From: Bacillus sp. es.036
GTDB lineage: Bacteria; Bacillota; Bacilli; Bacillales; Guptibacillaceae
Assembly (NCBI RefSeq): GCF_002563635.1
Contig: NZ_PDIZ01000001.1
Location: 62,001-126,000, forward strand
Direction of reading: 5' to 3'
DNA length: 64,000 bases
Both the position numbers and the translations under genes were made by a program. The notes under the pieces were generated by a model, which saw nothing but the letters and a program-made list of their open reading frames with translations, did no database searches and was not told the DNA's origin. Below are positions 8,375 through 16,323 of this stretch, one piece after another; the stretch's first letter is position 1; every line of letters begins with the position of its first letter.

Positions 8375-9949
8375 TCACTCTGCACTCATGGCGGTGTACT
8401 TTCTCAAGTTCACCGCCATGATCGCAAAGCCCATTTCATTTTTGACCTTCTCTTTGCCCCTTACGGACATCCGAGTGAAACCCAAAATAGCCTTCAGAAA
8501 TCCAAAAACTGGCTCTACATCGATTTTCCGTTGACCGTAGATTTCACCTGTTTTTTCGTCCGAAAGCAGCTCTTTAACCTTATTCTTTTGTTGTTCCCAC
8601 TTGGTATTGTAATAGATTCTCCGATTCGTGCCATCTTTGGTCTTTGTACATTGTTTACGTAAGGGACAACCGGTACAATCTTCGCATTCATAAACTTTAA
8701 ATTCTCGTTTGAAGCCACTCCGGTCAGTGCGATGAGAGACGTAACGGAACGGCAACAGTTTCCCATTTGGGCATGTGAATAAATCTTCTTCTTCATTGTA
8801 GTCCCAGTTGGATACGCGAAACGTATCCTTCGTAAAGCTCTTCTTTTTCTCTTTGCGATAGGTATTGTACGTGATGAGAGGGATTCGCTTCCGATTCTCC
8901 AGGACATCGATGTAGTTTTCTTCGCTTCCATAACCGGCATCCGCGACGATGTAAGGTGGGAGTTTAAAGGAATCATTCTCCACACGATCTAGAAAGGGAC
9001 GAAATGTGCGTGTATCCGTTGGATTCGGGAAGATATCATAAGCGAGCGTATATTGTCCCTCCGTCGCAATCTGGAGATTGTAACCGGCTTTGAGTTGCCC
9101 ATTTTTCATATAGTCATCTTTCATGCGCATGAACGTGGCATCGTGATCGGTTTTGGAATAACTGTTCCGTTCTTTGAAGATAGCCATATCGTTTTCGTAT
9201 TTTGTTTTGCGCAATACGAAATCCTTCATTTGTTTAAGGAACTGCTTCGATCCTTTTCGCTCTGAACGAAGCTTTTTTCGTTCGGTTACATCGGCACTGG
9301 TTTCAATCTTCTCATTGTATTCTCCGACTTTTTCTTCTAGCTTTTCTTCTATTTTAGAAAGTTCTTTAATGGAAAGTTGTTCTGGACTTTCCCGTTCGAT
9401 TTCGGGGATCACTTCTTTTTCAATCAACTCATCGTACATCGCATTCGACTTTTCAATCAGACTCTCGCTGTACCTTTCAACAGCCTTTCGCCACACAAAT
9501 GTAAACTTATTGGCATTCGCTTCAATCTTCGTACCATCAATAAAGATCGCTTCATCATCAATGAGGTCTTTTTGAACGAGCTGACAACGAAACTGTACGA
9601 AGCCCTGACGAAGAAGTTCTTTGACTTCTGGGTGGACACGGAACCGATTGATTGTGCGATAGCTGGGTTCATACCCTTGCGCTAACCACATCATCCGTAC
9701 ACTATCCTTGAGGAGACCTTCAATCTTTCTTCCTGAAAAAGCCGATTGGGTGTACGCACATAAAATAACTTTCATCATCATACGTGGGTGATAAGCAGGG
9801 CATCCCGTATCACGTAGGAACGCAGAAAAAGCTTCATCCGGAATCTGTTCGACCAACTCATGGACGGCATAGGCGATATCATTTTCTTGTAATTTCATTT
9901 CTAAATCTAGGGGCAAAATCACTTGATTCATGTTATAATCTTTAAACAT
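8375..9949 (-). CDS. IS1182-family transposase
   Basis: DDE transposase of 524 residues, apparently intact. The N-terminal region (about 15-90) matches the transposase N-domain with FSAFLRDTGCPAYHPRMMMK. Catalytic acidic residues are visible in IFIDGTKIEANANKF, YIVADAGYGSEENY and KIDVEPVFGFLKAILGF. Residues 395-460 hold a Cys-rich module (FTCPNGK, YECEDCTGCPLRKQC) typical of the C-terminal DDE_Tnp_1_6 type. A coiled, charged insertion occurs around 170-240. GGAGGTGCCCTT precedes the ATG. Confidence 0.93.
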   Translation of the reverse strand: MFKDYNMNQVILPLDLEMKLQENDIAYAVHELVEQIPDEAFSAFLRDTGCPAYHPRMMMKVILCAYTQSAFSGRKIEGLLKDSVRMMWLAQGYEPSYRTINRFRVHPEVKELLRQGFVQFRCQLVQKDLIDDEAIFIDGTKIEANANKFTFVWRKAVERYSESLIEKSNAMYDELIEKEVIPEIERESPEQLSIKELSKIEEKLEEKVGEYNEKIETSADVTERKKLRSERKGSKQFLKQMKDFVLRKTKYENDMAIFKERNSYSKTDHDATFMRMKDDYMKNGQLKAGYNLQIATEGQYTLAYDIFPNPTDTRTFRPFLDRVENDSFKLPPYIVADAGYGSEENYIDVLENRKRIPLITYNTYRKEKKKSFTKDTFRVSNWDYNEEEDLFTCPNGKLLPFRYVSHRTDRSGFKREFKVYECEDCTGCPLRKQCTKTKDGTNRRIYYNTKWEQQKNKVKELLSDEKTGEIYGQRKIDVEPVFGFLKAILGFTRMSVRGKEKVKNEMGFAIMAVNLRKYTAMSAE

Positions 9950-10040
9950 AAGGGCACCTCCGATGGTTATTGTGTGGTAACTATAATTTTATCAGAGGTT
10001 GTCCTTATTTTATTGTTAAATTAAGATGAAAATATAGAAA

Positions 10041-10085
10041 GAGTGGCCCTGCGAACAAATTCTTTGTCCGCAGGGCCACTCTTAT
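10041..10085. terminator. Hairpin at right end of the IS
   Basis: 13-bp perfect stem GAGTGGCCCTGCG / CGCAGGGCCACTC with a 15-base loop, just inside the right inverted end. It probably insulates the transposase gene from outside transcription. Confidence 0.7.
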
Positions 10086-10140
10086 TTTAATTTACTGGGT
10101 TTTGTCCCAGCCTCTTTTTCATTAGGCTCTTTTCTAATAG

Positions 10141-10331
10141 ATTGTTGCTTTTGAATCAATTATTGAATAAAAAACCACACTTCGCTAATTGTAGCGGAAG
10201 GATGCTCGACTCCTGCGGGACTAGCGGGACAGATGAGACCCCACAGGAGCGAAAGCGACGAGGAGGCTCACCGCCCGCCCCGCGGAAAGCGGGTAGGAGC
10301 GGAAATTAACCACTTATCTAAAAGCAACAAT
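10141..10331. repeat. 191-bp MITE-like structured repeat
   Basis: Perfect 12-bp terminal inverted repeats (ATTGTTGCTTTT and AAAAGCAACAAT) enclose a GC-rich core with GACTCCTGCGGGACTAGCGG, CCCCACAGGAGCGAAAGCGA and CCGCGGAAAGCGGG. Core motifs of this kind recur in intergenic regions of many Bacillus genomes. The core can fold into several GC-rich stems (CTCCTG/CAGGAG, CCCCGC/GCGGG). It has no coding capacity and lies 24 bases beyond the IS end, between it and the binding-protein gene. Confidence 0.75.
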
Positions 10332-10353
10332 ATCTAAGAAAGGAGCGGTTAAG

Positions 10354-11187
10354 TTATTTCTCGAATTCAATATCTTCCGGTAGCTCTGTTACATCTGCAT
10401 CGTTAAAGAATGTCTTTGAGAGGTCGCGGATAGTACCGTCTTCGAGCATTTCTTCAATAACGCCATTCACCTTTGAAATGAGTTCTTCGTTTTCTTTATT
10501 CATCAATAGTCCACCTTCACTCGGCATGTACTGAATATCAGGGTGAATGGTAAGGTCAAGTTCAGGGAAGGCTGCTAGAGCCAATCGCTGTAAATAGACA
10601 TCATTTAAAATAACATCCGTTCTTCCGTTATCAACGTCACGAAGGTACTGTTCATTTGTAGCGTTATCGTAGATGACTTCTTCAGCGCCTTTTTCTTTTG
10701 CAAGCTTCATAAAGTTTGTTGTCGCAGCCCCAGCTGCTTTTTTGCCTTCCAAATCGTTAATTGAGTCAATCCCAGAAAGGTCATCAGCCCGTACGATCGC
10801 TGTACCGTAAGAATGTTTGTATGGGGTAGACAGGGCGAATTTTTCTTTACGCTCTTCTGTAATGCCAATATCGTTAGCGGCCATGTCAACTTTTCCCGTT
10901 TGTACAGCCGTCAACATTCCATCAAAGCCCATTTCAACAAATTCAACTTTTAAATCCAGACGGTTAGCCATTTCTTTCACGATTTCAACGTCGAAACCGG
11001 TTAAGTCATTCGTTTCTTGCTCGTGATAAGAAGTTGGGTAAAGCGTGCCAGATGTTGCCACTTCAATTGTTCCCTTATCCTGAATTTCTCCCCATGTCGT
11101 TTGTTCCTCTTCTTTCGCATTATTGTTACCACATGCTGCTAGTACTCCAATTAAGACTAGCAATAAAAGCATTTGCTTTAATTTCAT
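10354..11187 (-). CDS. Amino-acid ABC transporter substrate-binding lipoprotein (orphan)
   Basis: Family 3 periplasmic-type binding protein, 277 residues. The signal sequence MKLKQMLLLLVLIGVLAACG has a lipobox, so it is anchored outside the membrane. Typical signatures follow: GTIEVATSGTLYPTSYHEQE, DVEIVKEMANRLDLKVEFVE, FDGMLTAVQTGKVDMAANDI and ITEERKEKFALSTPY. Family members bind polar amino acids such as cystine, glutamine or arginine; the ligand is not certain. No permease or ATPase gene adjoins it, which is unusual, so its membrane partners must be encoded elsewhere. GGGGGAAATACTAG precedes the ATG. Confidence 0.9.
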   Translation of the reverse strand: MKLKQMLLLLVLIGVLAACGNNNAKEEEQTTWGEIQDKGTIEVATSGTLYPTSYHEQETNDLTGFDVEIVKEMANRLDLKVEFVEMGFDGMLTAVQTGKVDMAANDIGITEERKEKFALSTPYKHSYGTAIVRADDLSGIDSINDLEGKKAAGAATTNFMKLAKEKGAEEVIYDNATNEQYLRDVDNGRTDVILNDVYLQRLALAAFPELDLTIHPDIQYMPSEGGLLMNKENEELISKVNGVIEEMLEDGTIRDLSKTFFNDADVTELPEDIEFEK

Positions 11188-11461
11188 CTAGTATTTCCCC
11201 CTTTTTAGTCAGAACTTTACCATAGCAAATCTTAATACATTCTAGCAAACGATTAGACTAAATTTTGTTAAGGAGATTGGAGGTGGGTGTCTGTTTCGTA
11301 CAAGTCCTGACGCAAACCAATAATGAAAAATTGACTAGATAAAAAGTGTGTAATCGACGGCCATAAGACCTAGTTTAGTTTATAAATGAGAGGGTAACTG
11401 GAGCATATCGAACCCCCTTGAGATTGCTGTGGGTTATTCAATAAAGGAAGGGGAATGAGCT

Positions 11462-11695
11462 TTGAAACAATCGGTTGGAAGTTGTACGCACCGATACTCG
11501 GTCGTGCAACACCAAACAAAAATGGCGATTGAACATTCCAAGCGCTTGTCTAAAAAGAAAGTAGATGTTCGGAGGATATCTCAAATGACTGGATTTTCAG
11601 AAGAACAAATTCTTGAATCGATGGAATTTGGTGATCCCGATTTTAAAGTTGAACGTCCGACGCTTCCAAAACAACATATCCATTTGGACCTATAA
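11462..11695 (+). CDS. Small hypothetical protein, 77 aa
   Basis: Starts at TTG behind AAGGAAGGGG. The middle (VDVRRISQMTGFSEEQILES) resembles a helix-turn-helix or short helical pair, and the tail is Pro/His rich. It is basic at the N-terminus and acidic later. I recognise no family. A terminator follows and no partner gene adjoins, so it appears to be a single-gene unit. Confidence 0.6.
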   Translation: MKQSVGSCTHRYSVVQHQTKMAIEHSKRLSKKKVDVRRISQMTGFSEEQILESMEFGDPDFKVERPTLPKQHIHLDL

Positions 11696-11718
11696 TGTAA
11701 ACGTCCAGCAAATGAGTG

Positions 11719-11752
11719 AGCCTGCTTAGGTGATAAAAGTAGGCTTTTTTTT
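11719..11752 (+). terminator. Intrinsic terminator
   Basis: AGCCTGCT / AGTAGGCT stem with one G-T pair and a short loop, followed by eight T, after the 77-aa gene. Confidence 0.8.
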
Positions 11753-11881
11753 GTGATGCCTGATAAAAGGGAAAAGTTGGTTAGTTTCGTAGCTAGTTGG
11801 GTACAAGATAGACATAGAAAAATGGATTAATCTTGATTGAGAGTTGATGAATGATAACTTTCAATCTGAAAGGAGAGGTGT

Positions 11882-13471
11882 ATGAAAGAAAAGAAAAATC
11901 AAAAAGGAAATTCAGTATTTTGGATATCGGGTTTAGTCATATTCGTGCTCGTCATATGGGGAGCTCTTGTTCCTCAATCCTTCTCATCTGTCGCAAGTTC
12001 AGTCTATTCATTTACAACGAATGCATTTGGCTGGTTTTATTTATTGGCCGTTATTTTCTTTGTACTGTTTTGTTTCTATCTTGCGATTAGTAAGTATGGA
12101 AAAATTCGATTAGGTGATGATGAGGAGAAACCGGAATATCCCTTTTTTACATGGATTGGCATGTTGTTTAGTGCAGGTTTTGGAGTTGGTCTTGTCTTCT
12201 GGGGTGTCGCAGAGCCGATGACGCATTTCGCAAACCCTCCAACTGGTTTTGGGGTTGAAGGTGAGACGGAGCAAGCAGCAAAGCTGGCGATGCGGTATTC
12301 ATTTTTCCATTGGGGCATACACCAGTGGTCTGTATTTACAGTTGTCGGTCTTGTGATGGCGTATTTCCAGTATCGGAAAGGTCGCAGAAGTTTGATCAGT
12401 GAAACGATTTCGAGTGGCTCGAATGCGAATAAAAAATCATCATGGAAAAAAGTGATCAATATCCTTGCTGTTATTGCAACCGTAATGGGTGTTGCCACAT
12501 CGCTTGGCTTTGGCATCTTACAGATTAACGGCGGTTTAGATTATATGTATGGGCTTCCTCAAAATGCCCTGGTTCAAATCGCTATTACTGCAATTCTTTT
12601 TCTCTTATATATGGCTTCTTCGACAACGGGACTTAACAAAGGCATCAAGTATTTGAGTAATTTAAACCTGGCCCTTGCTCTTCTACTGATGCTGTTTATT
12701 CTTTTCCTTGGGCCAACGGTGTTTATTCTTGAAAGCTTTACGCTTGCACTTGGAGGATACATTCAGAAGTTTATTGAAATGAGCTTCTTTATGACGCCAT
12801 ATCAAGGCGGATCATGGGTGAAGGAATGGACCGTCTTCTATTGGGCGTGGGTCATTGCGTGGTCACCCTTTATTGGCGCTTTCGTTGCCCGCGTTTCAAA
12901 AGGACGAACCATTCGTGAAATGATTTTTGGCGTATTGATTGTTCCTCCATTCATTGCGATGATATGGATAGCTGTATTTGGTGGAGCTGCTTTTCATCTG
13001 GACCTGTTTCAAGGGACAGCCATTGCAGACGCTGTCAATAATGATGTAACAAGTGCTTTATTTGTGACCTTAGAGCAATTTCCACTCACTCAGGTGCTAT
13101 CCATCTTGTCACTGTTTCTAATCTGTGTCTTTCTTGTTACTTCCGCTGATTCAGCTACGTTTGTTCTCGGGATGATGACCTCAGATGGTGACTTAAATCC
13201 TTCTCTTTTCTCAAAGCTTGTATGGGGCACCTTGATTGCCGCCATTACCGCGGTCTTAATTATTAGTAGCGGGCTACAGGGGCTTCAGACGGCTTCTCTT
13301 GTGGCAGCTTTACCATTTACGGTGATCTTACTCATCATGTGCGTGAACCTTTTTAAATCGCTACGGAAAGAAGTAAGAGTAGCAAATAGGAAGCGAGAGC
13401 AAACATTATTGAAAAAAGTAGCTGAAGCAACGAAAGAGAAGAAAGAACATCGACAAAAACAATCTTCTTAA
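11882..13471 (+). CDS. opuD: BCCT-family glycine betaine transporter (OpuD-like)
   Basis: Sodium-coupled carrier of the betaine/choline/carnitine family, 529 residues with about 12 membrane segments. Family motifs are clear: GMLFSAGFGVGLVFWGVAEP, HWGIHQWSVFTVVGLVMAYF and the Trp-rich substrate-site segment FYWAWVIAWSPFIGAFVARV. The C-terminal 35 residues are highly charged (Lys/Glu), as in osmosensing members. Uptake of betaine supports growth at high salt. GAAAGGAGAGGTGT precedes the ATG. Choline or carnitine cannot be excluded as substrates. Confidence 0.92.
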   Translation: MKEKKNQKGNSVFWISGLVIFVLVIWGALVPQSFSSVASSVYSFTTNAFGWFYLLAVIFFVLFCFYLAISKYGKIRLGDDEEKPEYPFFTWIGMLFSAGFGVGLVFWGVAEPMTHFANPPTGFGVEGETEQAAKLAMRYSFFHWGIHQWSVFTVVGLVMAYFQYRKGRRSLISETISSGSNANKKSSWKKVINILAVIATVMGVATSLGFGILQINGGLDYMYGLPQNALVQIAITAILFLLYMASSTTGLNKGIKYLSNLNLALALLLMLFILFLGPTVFILESFTLALGGYIQKFIEMSFFMTPYQGGSWVKEWTVFYWAWVIAWSPFIGAFVARVSKGRTIREMIFGVLIVPPFIAMIWIAVFGGAAFHLDLFQGTAIADAVNNDVTSALFVTLEQFPLTQVLSILSLFLICVFLVTSADSATFVLGMMTSDGDLNPSLFSKLVWGTLIAAITAVLIISSGLQGLQTASLVAALPFTVILLIMCVNLFKSLRKEVRVANRKREQTLLKKVAEATKEKKEHRQKQSS

Positions 13472-13606
13472 CAAGTTATTCAATAGAAAAGTTTTTTTCA
13501 TGTATCTATCTTGTCTCTTATTCTTGTAGACTAGTAGTAAGGGTGTGCTTGAAAAATAGTGAGGTAGAGTTAATTTCACGAAGTTGTGAAAGAAAGAGGA
13601 TTGAGA

Positions 13607-13960
13607 ATGTCAGATCTATTATGGATTACGTATCTTGGAATTTTAGGAGCCCCAGCGATAGGGTTTTTATTAAAAGGGAAATATAAAACAATCGCGATGA
13701 AAGTTGATTTTATCGTCTCATGTATGACATGGACTGGTTTATTTGGATATGTAACGAGTATAAGTATTGGACCAACTCTACTATGGAAAATTGTTTTCGT
13801 CGTCGGAATCGTGTGGGATCTCCTATTTGTGATTTATATCGACAAAAGTGATGAAGCGGTTGAGGGATTGAGTGAGAAAACAGTGAAAGCTACAACAGTC
13901 GTATTCTCAATTTTGATGCTCCTACCACTATATTATGGGCTCTTTCGCTATGCTTTTTAA
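13607..13960 (+). CDS. Small integral membrane protein, unknown function
   Basis: 117 residues, four predicted membrane helices (near 5-20, 35-55, 58-80 and 95-115), no recognised motif. The frame is open from GTG at 13586, but AGAGGA sits six bases before the ATG at 13607, which is preferred. It lies between opuD and a bidirectional terminator, with about 130 bases to the former, so it probably has its own promoter. Confidence 0.65.
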   Translation: MSDLLWITYLGILGAPAIGFLLKGKYKTIAMKVDFIVSCMTWTGLFGYVTSISIGPTLLWKIVFVVGIVWDLLFVIYIDKSDEAVEGLSEKTVKATTVVFSILMLLPLYYGLFRYAF

Positions 13961-13987
13961 AGGGAATCTTAATCGTTTGTAGAAAGA

Positions 13988-14019
13988 AAAAAGCGCGTTC
14001 CCCCGGGGAACGCGCTTTT
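13988..14019. terminator. Bidirectional terminator
   Basis: AAAAGCGCGTTCCCC / GGGGAACGCGCTTTT, a near-perfect 15-bp palindrome between the convergent membrane-protein and ZIP genes. Confidence 0.9.
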
Positions 14020-14029
14020 CGTATGCGGA

Positions 14030-14839
14030 CTAGCCAAGTGCTACATCGAGAACCATCATGACGGAGAAACCAATCATAAGTGACATGGAAGCAATTTGAA
14101 CATTCCCTTTCTCTTGAGAACCAGGAATGATTTCTTTCGCTACTACAAAAATCATCGCGCCAGCTGCAAAGCTCAGCGCATACGGTAAGAGGGGTTGAAT
14201 GTAAATGACAGCAAGTGCTCCAACAACAGCTGAAATAGGCTCAACAACTCCTGATAGCTGTCCGTAGAAAAAGCTTTTCGCTTTAGACATACCGTCACCT
14301 CGAAGTGGTACAGAGACGGCGGTACCTTCAGGAATGTTTTGAATTCCAATTCCGATCGCAAGTGCAATCGCACCGGCAAGTGTTGAGCTCGAAAACTCTG
14401 CAGCTACAGCACCGAATGCGACACCAATAGCAAGACCTTCAGGAATGTTGTGCATCGTAATGGAGAAAACAAGCATTGCGGTACGGTGTTTTGCTTTTTT
14501 ATCTTTAATGTCTTTAAAATACAAATCTTCATTGATGTGTGGCAAGATACGATCAACGAGAAGAAGGAAAAAACCTCCTAATAGAAAACCAACAACTGCA
14601 GGAATATACCCAGGTACTCCCTGTTGTTCAGCCATCTCTATCCCAGGGCTAAGCAGGGACCAAAAACTTGCTGCGATCATAACGCCTCCCGCAAATGCAA
14701 GCATGCCATCAAAGACTTTTTGATTAACAGTTCTTGTGAAAAATACAAATGATGCCCCAAGTGCAGTGGCGCCCCATGTAAACATCGTAAAAAGGAATGC
14801 CTGTGAGACAGGGCTTAATCCAACAATCCAATCACCCAT
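14030..14839 (-). CDS. ZIP-family divalent metal transporter (GufA-like)
   Basis: Integral membrane metal uptake protein, 269 residues, about eight helices. The two ZIP metal-site helices are present: MHNIPEGLAIGVAFGA (helix 4) and GIQNIPEGTAVSVPLRG (helix 5), followed by SGVVEPISAVVGA. This pattern is the GufA subfamily, which carries Zn and sometimes other divalent ions. A His/Asp-containing loop separates helices 3 and 4. AGAAGGAGAGTTTACTC precedes the ATG. No metal regulator gene adjoins it. Confidence 0.92.
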   Translation of the reverse strand: MGDWIVGLSPVSQAFLFTMFTWGATALGASFVFFTRTVNQKVFDGMLAFAGGVMIAASFWSLLSPGIEMAEQQGVPGYIPAVVGFLLGGFFLLLVDRILPHINEDLYFKDIKDKKAKHRTAMLVFSITMHNIPEGLAIGVAFGAVAAEFSSSTLAGAIALAIGIGIQNIPEGTAVSVPLRGDGMSKAKSFFYGQLSGVVEPISAVVGALAVIYIQPLLPYALSFAAGAMIFVVAKEIIPGSQEKGNVQIASMSLMIGFSVMMVLDVALG

Positions 14840-14986
14840 GAGTAAACTCTCCTTCTAAGAATCTATCTATACTTTCCTATCATCATATTTTTTGCCTTTA
14901 GGAAAAATCTATACACTCAAGTCTAATCCGACTGTTGGTAACTGTCAACATACGTGAATTATAGGAAGTGTTTAATAATCAATTTA

Positions 14987-15014
14987 AAAAAGCCCGGCAA
15001 TTGTGCCGAGCTTT
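14987..15014 (-). terminator. Intrinsic terminator
   Basis: AAAGCTCGGCA / TGCCGGGCTTT (minus strand, one mismatch) followed by a T run, after the thioredoxin-like gene. Confidence 0.85.
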
Positions 15015-15020
15015 GTAAAA

Positions 15021-15593
15021 CTATTTTGTAACGGTCACCGATTGACTTAGCATAGCTAGCATGTCGTCCTTGATGTGCTTCCACATGTCATGATCCGTTG
15101 TAAATCGTTCAGTGGTTTCACTAATAAATGAGAGGAACGCCTTCTTAAAGTCTGGATCGCCCTTTGGTGGAAGTGATTGTTTTGCTCGATCCACATAGGC
15201 TTGGACTTCTGGAGCACGTGGCCCCCATTTTCCAACTTCACGGCCTTCTGAATCAATCAATACAATAATCGGAATCGATCTTGCTGTTCCATTTGTTAAA
15301 TATTGATCCATCAGTTCAAGGTGATTGTCACGAATAAAGTATGCACTTTCAATTAAAGCTTCATCAGCCATGCGCATAAAAATAGGAAGGTTAACCATTG
15401 CATCACCGCACCAGTCAGCTGTTAGGACAAGAGCACGGAGCTTTTCTGATTGAAGAGAATGAAGAAATTCAAGGTCATCTTTTTCGAGAGTAACATGATT
15501 ATAAATGGTTAATAAATCTTCTCGATGTTCGTCCATACTATGAATGTATTGTTGCATGGACATGCCCCTATCAAACCAATTCGTTAGATCCAT
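15021..15593 (-). CDS. Thioredoxin-family protein with single active-site Cys
   Basis: 190 residues with a thioredoxin fold. The segment ALVLTADWCGDAMVNLPIF corresponds to the active-site strand and helix, but the second Cys of CxxC is replaced (W-C-G-D-A). RSIPIIVLIDSEGREVGKWG supplies the cis-Pro strand. N-terminal (1-55) and C-terminal (150-190) helical extensions surround the core. One-Cys members cannot form the internal disulfide and may act on bacillithiol adducts or in redox sensing; this is inference. AAGGAGGGCCATCA precedes the ATG. It has its own terminator and no co-transcribed neighbour. Confidence 0.8.
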   Translation of the reverse strand: MDLTNWFDRGMSMQQYIHSMDEHREDLLTIYNHVTLEKDDLEFLHSLQSEKLRALVLTADWCGDAMVNLPIFMRMADEALIESAYFIRDNHLELMDQYLTNGTARSIPIIVLIDSEGREVGKWGPRAPEVQAYVDRAKQSLPPKGDPDFKKAFLSFISETTERFTTDHDMWKHIKDDMLAMLSQSVTVTK

Positions 15594-15753
15594 TGATGGC
15601 CCTCCTTTATTCGAATTCTACCATAATTAATTATACTACGAAAAAGCCTGGAAATCCTTTTTATCATAGAATAGCCTTTTCGTATGAAAGCATATCGATA
15701 GTGACATAACCTAGGCTATGATATAATTGAGTCACATAAAGGACGTGATAAGA

Positions 15754-16308
15754 GTGAATTCTGTCGGAGCCATTCAAAGCACGGAGCAGATTGAGATATT
15801 AAAAAGAGCGTTATTGAACCGATCAAAACGAGACTATTTGTTGTTTATTTTCAGTATTAATACGGGCTTGCGTTTAACGCCTCTTTTGCATCTTACCCTT
15901 AATCATGTGATGAATGGATCTTTTAATGAATTCCTAGAATCATCTATTACCGAAACAACAGATATCTACCTCAATTCAGAAGTGAAACGCGCTCTTACGC
16001 TTTATGTGAATGAGCATCCTTCAAATGATAACTTTTACCTTTTTCATACGAAAAAAGATCCTACTCATCCAATTACAAGACAGCAGGTTCATCGCATCTT
16101 ATCTCAAGCGGGAAAAGATGCCGGACTTGAGCATCCAATCAGCTTTCATAGTTTAAGAAAAACGTTTGGTTATCATGCGTTTCAACAGGGAGTAGCCGTG
16201 TCTCTCATTCAAAAAATTTATGGACATGCGACGAGAAGTGAAACATTAAAATATATCGGTATAAATTCTGAGCAAATTCCGAAACTGAAGATTGATGTAC
16301 ATTTATAG
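15754..16308 (+). CDS. Tyrosine recombinase, catalytic domain only
   Basis: 184 residues covering just the catalytic domain of phage-integrase-type recombinases. The conserved residues appear in order: Arg in INTGLRLTPLLHLTL, Lys in HTKKDPTHP, His-x-x-Arg in SFHSLRKTFG, His in KIYGHATRSET and the Tyr nucleophile in LKYIGI. The N-terminal SAM-like DNA-binding domain is absent. The frame is open from TTG 15727, but AAAGGACG is better spaced for GTG at 15754. No attachment sites or phage genes surround it. It lies 15 bases before the antiporter gene and may be co-transcribed with it. Confidence 0.85.
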   Translation: MNSVGAIQSTEQIEILKRALLNRSKRDYLLFIFSINTGLRLTPLLHLTLNHVMNGSFNEFLESSITETTDIYLNSEVKRALTLYVNEHPSNDNFYLFHTKKDPTHPITRQQVHRILSQAGKDAGLEHPISFHSLRKTFGYHAFQQGVAVSLIQKIYGHATRSETLKYIGINSEQIPKLKIDVHL

Positions 16309-16323
16309 AAGGGAGGAAGATCA

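Larger units (their letters stand above)
8270..10117 (-). mobile_element. IS1182-family insertion sequence
   Basis: An element of about 1.85 kb bounded by inverted ends: AAAGAGGCTGGGACATAAC at the left, and the complement of AAAGAGGCTGGGACAAAAC at the right. These differ at one position. It carries one intact transposase gene on the minus strand. Strong hairpins sit just inside both ends (8311-8342 and 10041-10081). It is inserted five bases behind the ohr stop. I could not find a convincing target-site duplication. Confidence 0.88.

Noticed and set aside
8250-10140. Target-site duplication of the IS
   Set aside because: Flanks TAGCT and TTCAT do not match convincingly in any alignment I tried.
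15754-16308. Prophage or integrative element marked by the recombinase
   Set aside because: Neighbours are ordinary chromosomal genes, and no att repeats, tRNA or phage genes are visible.
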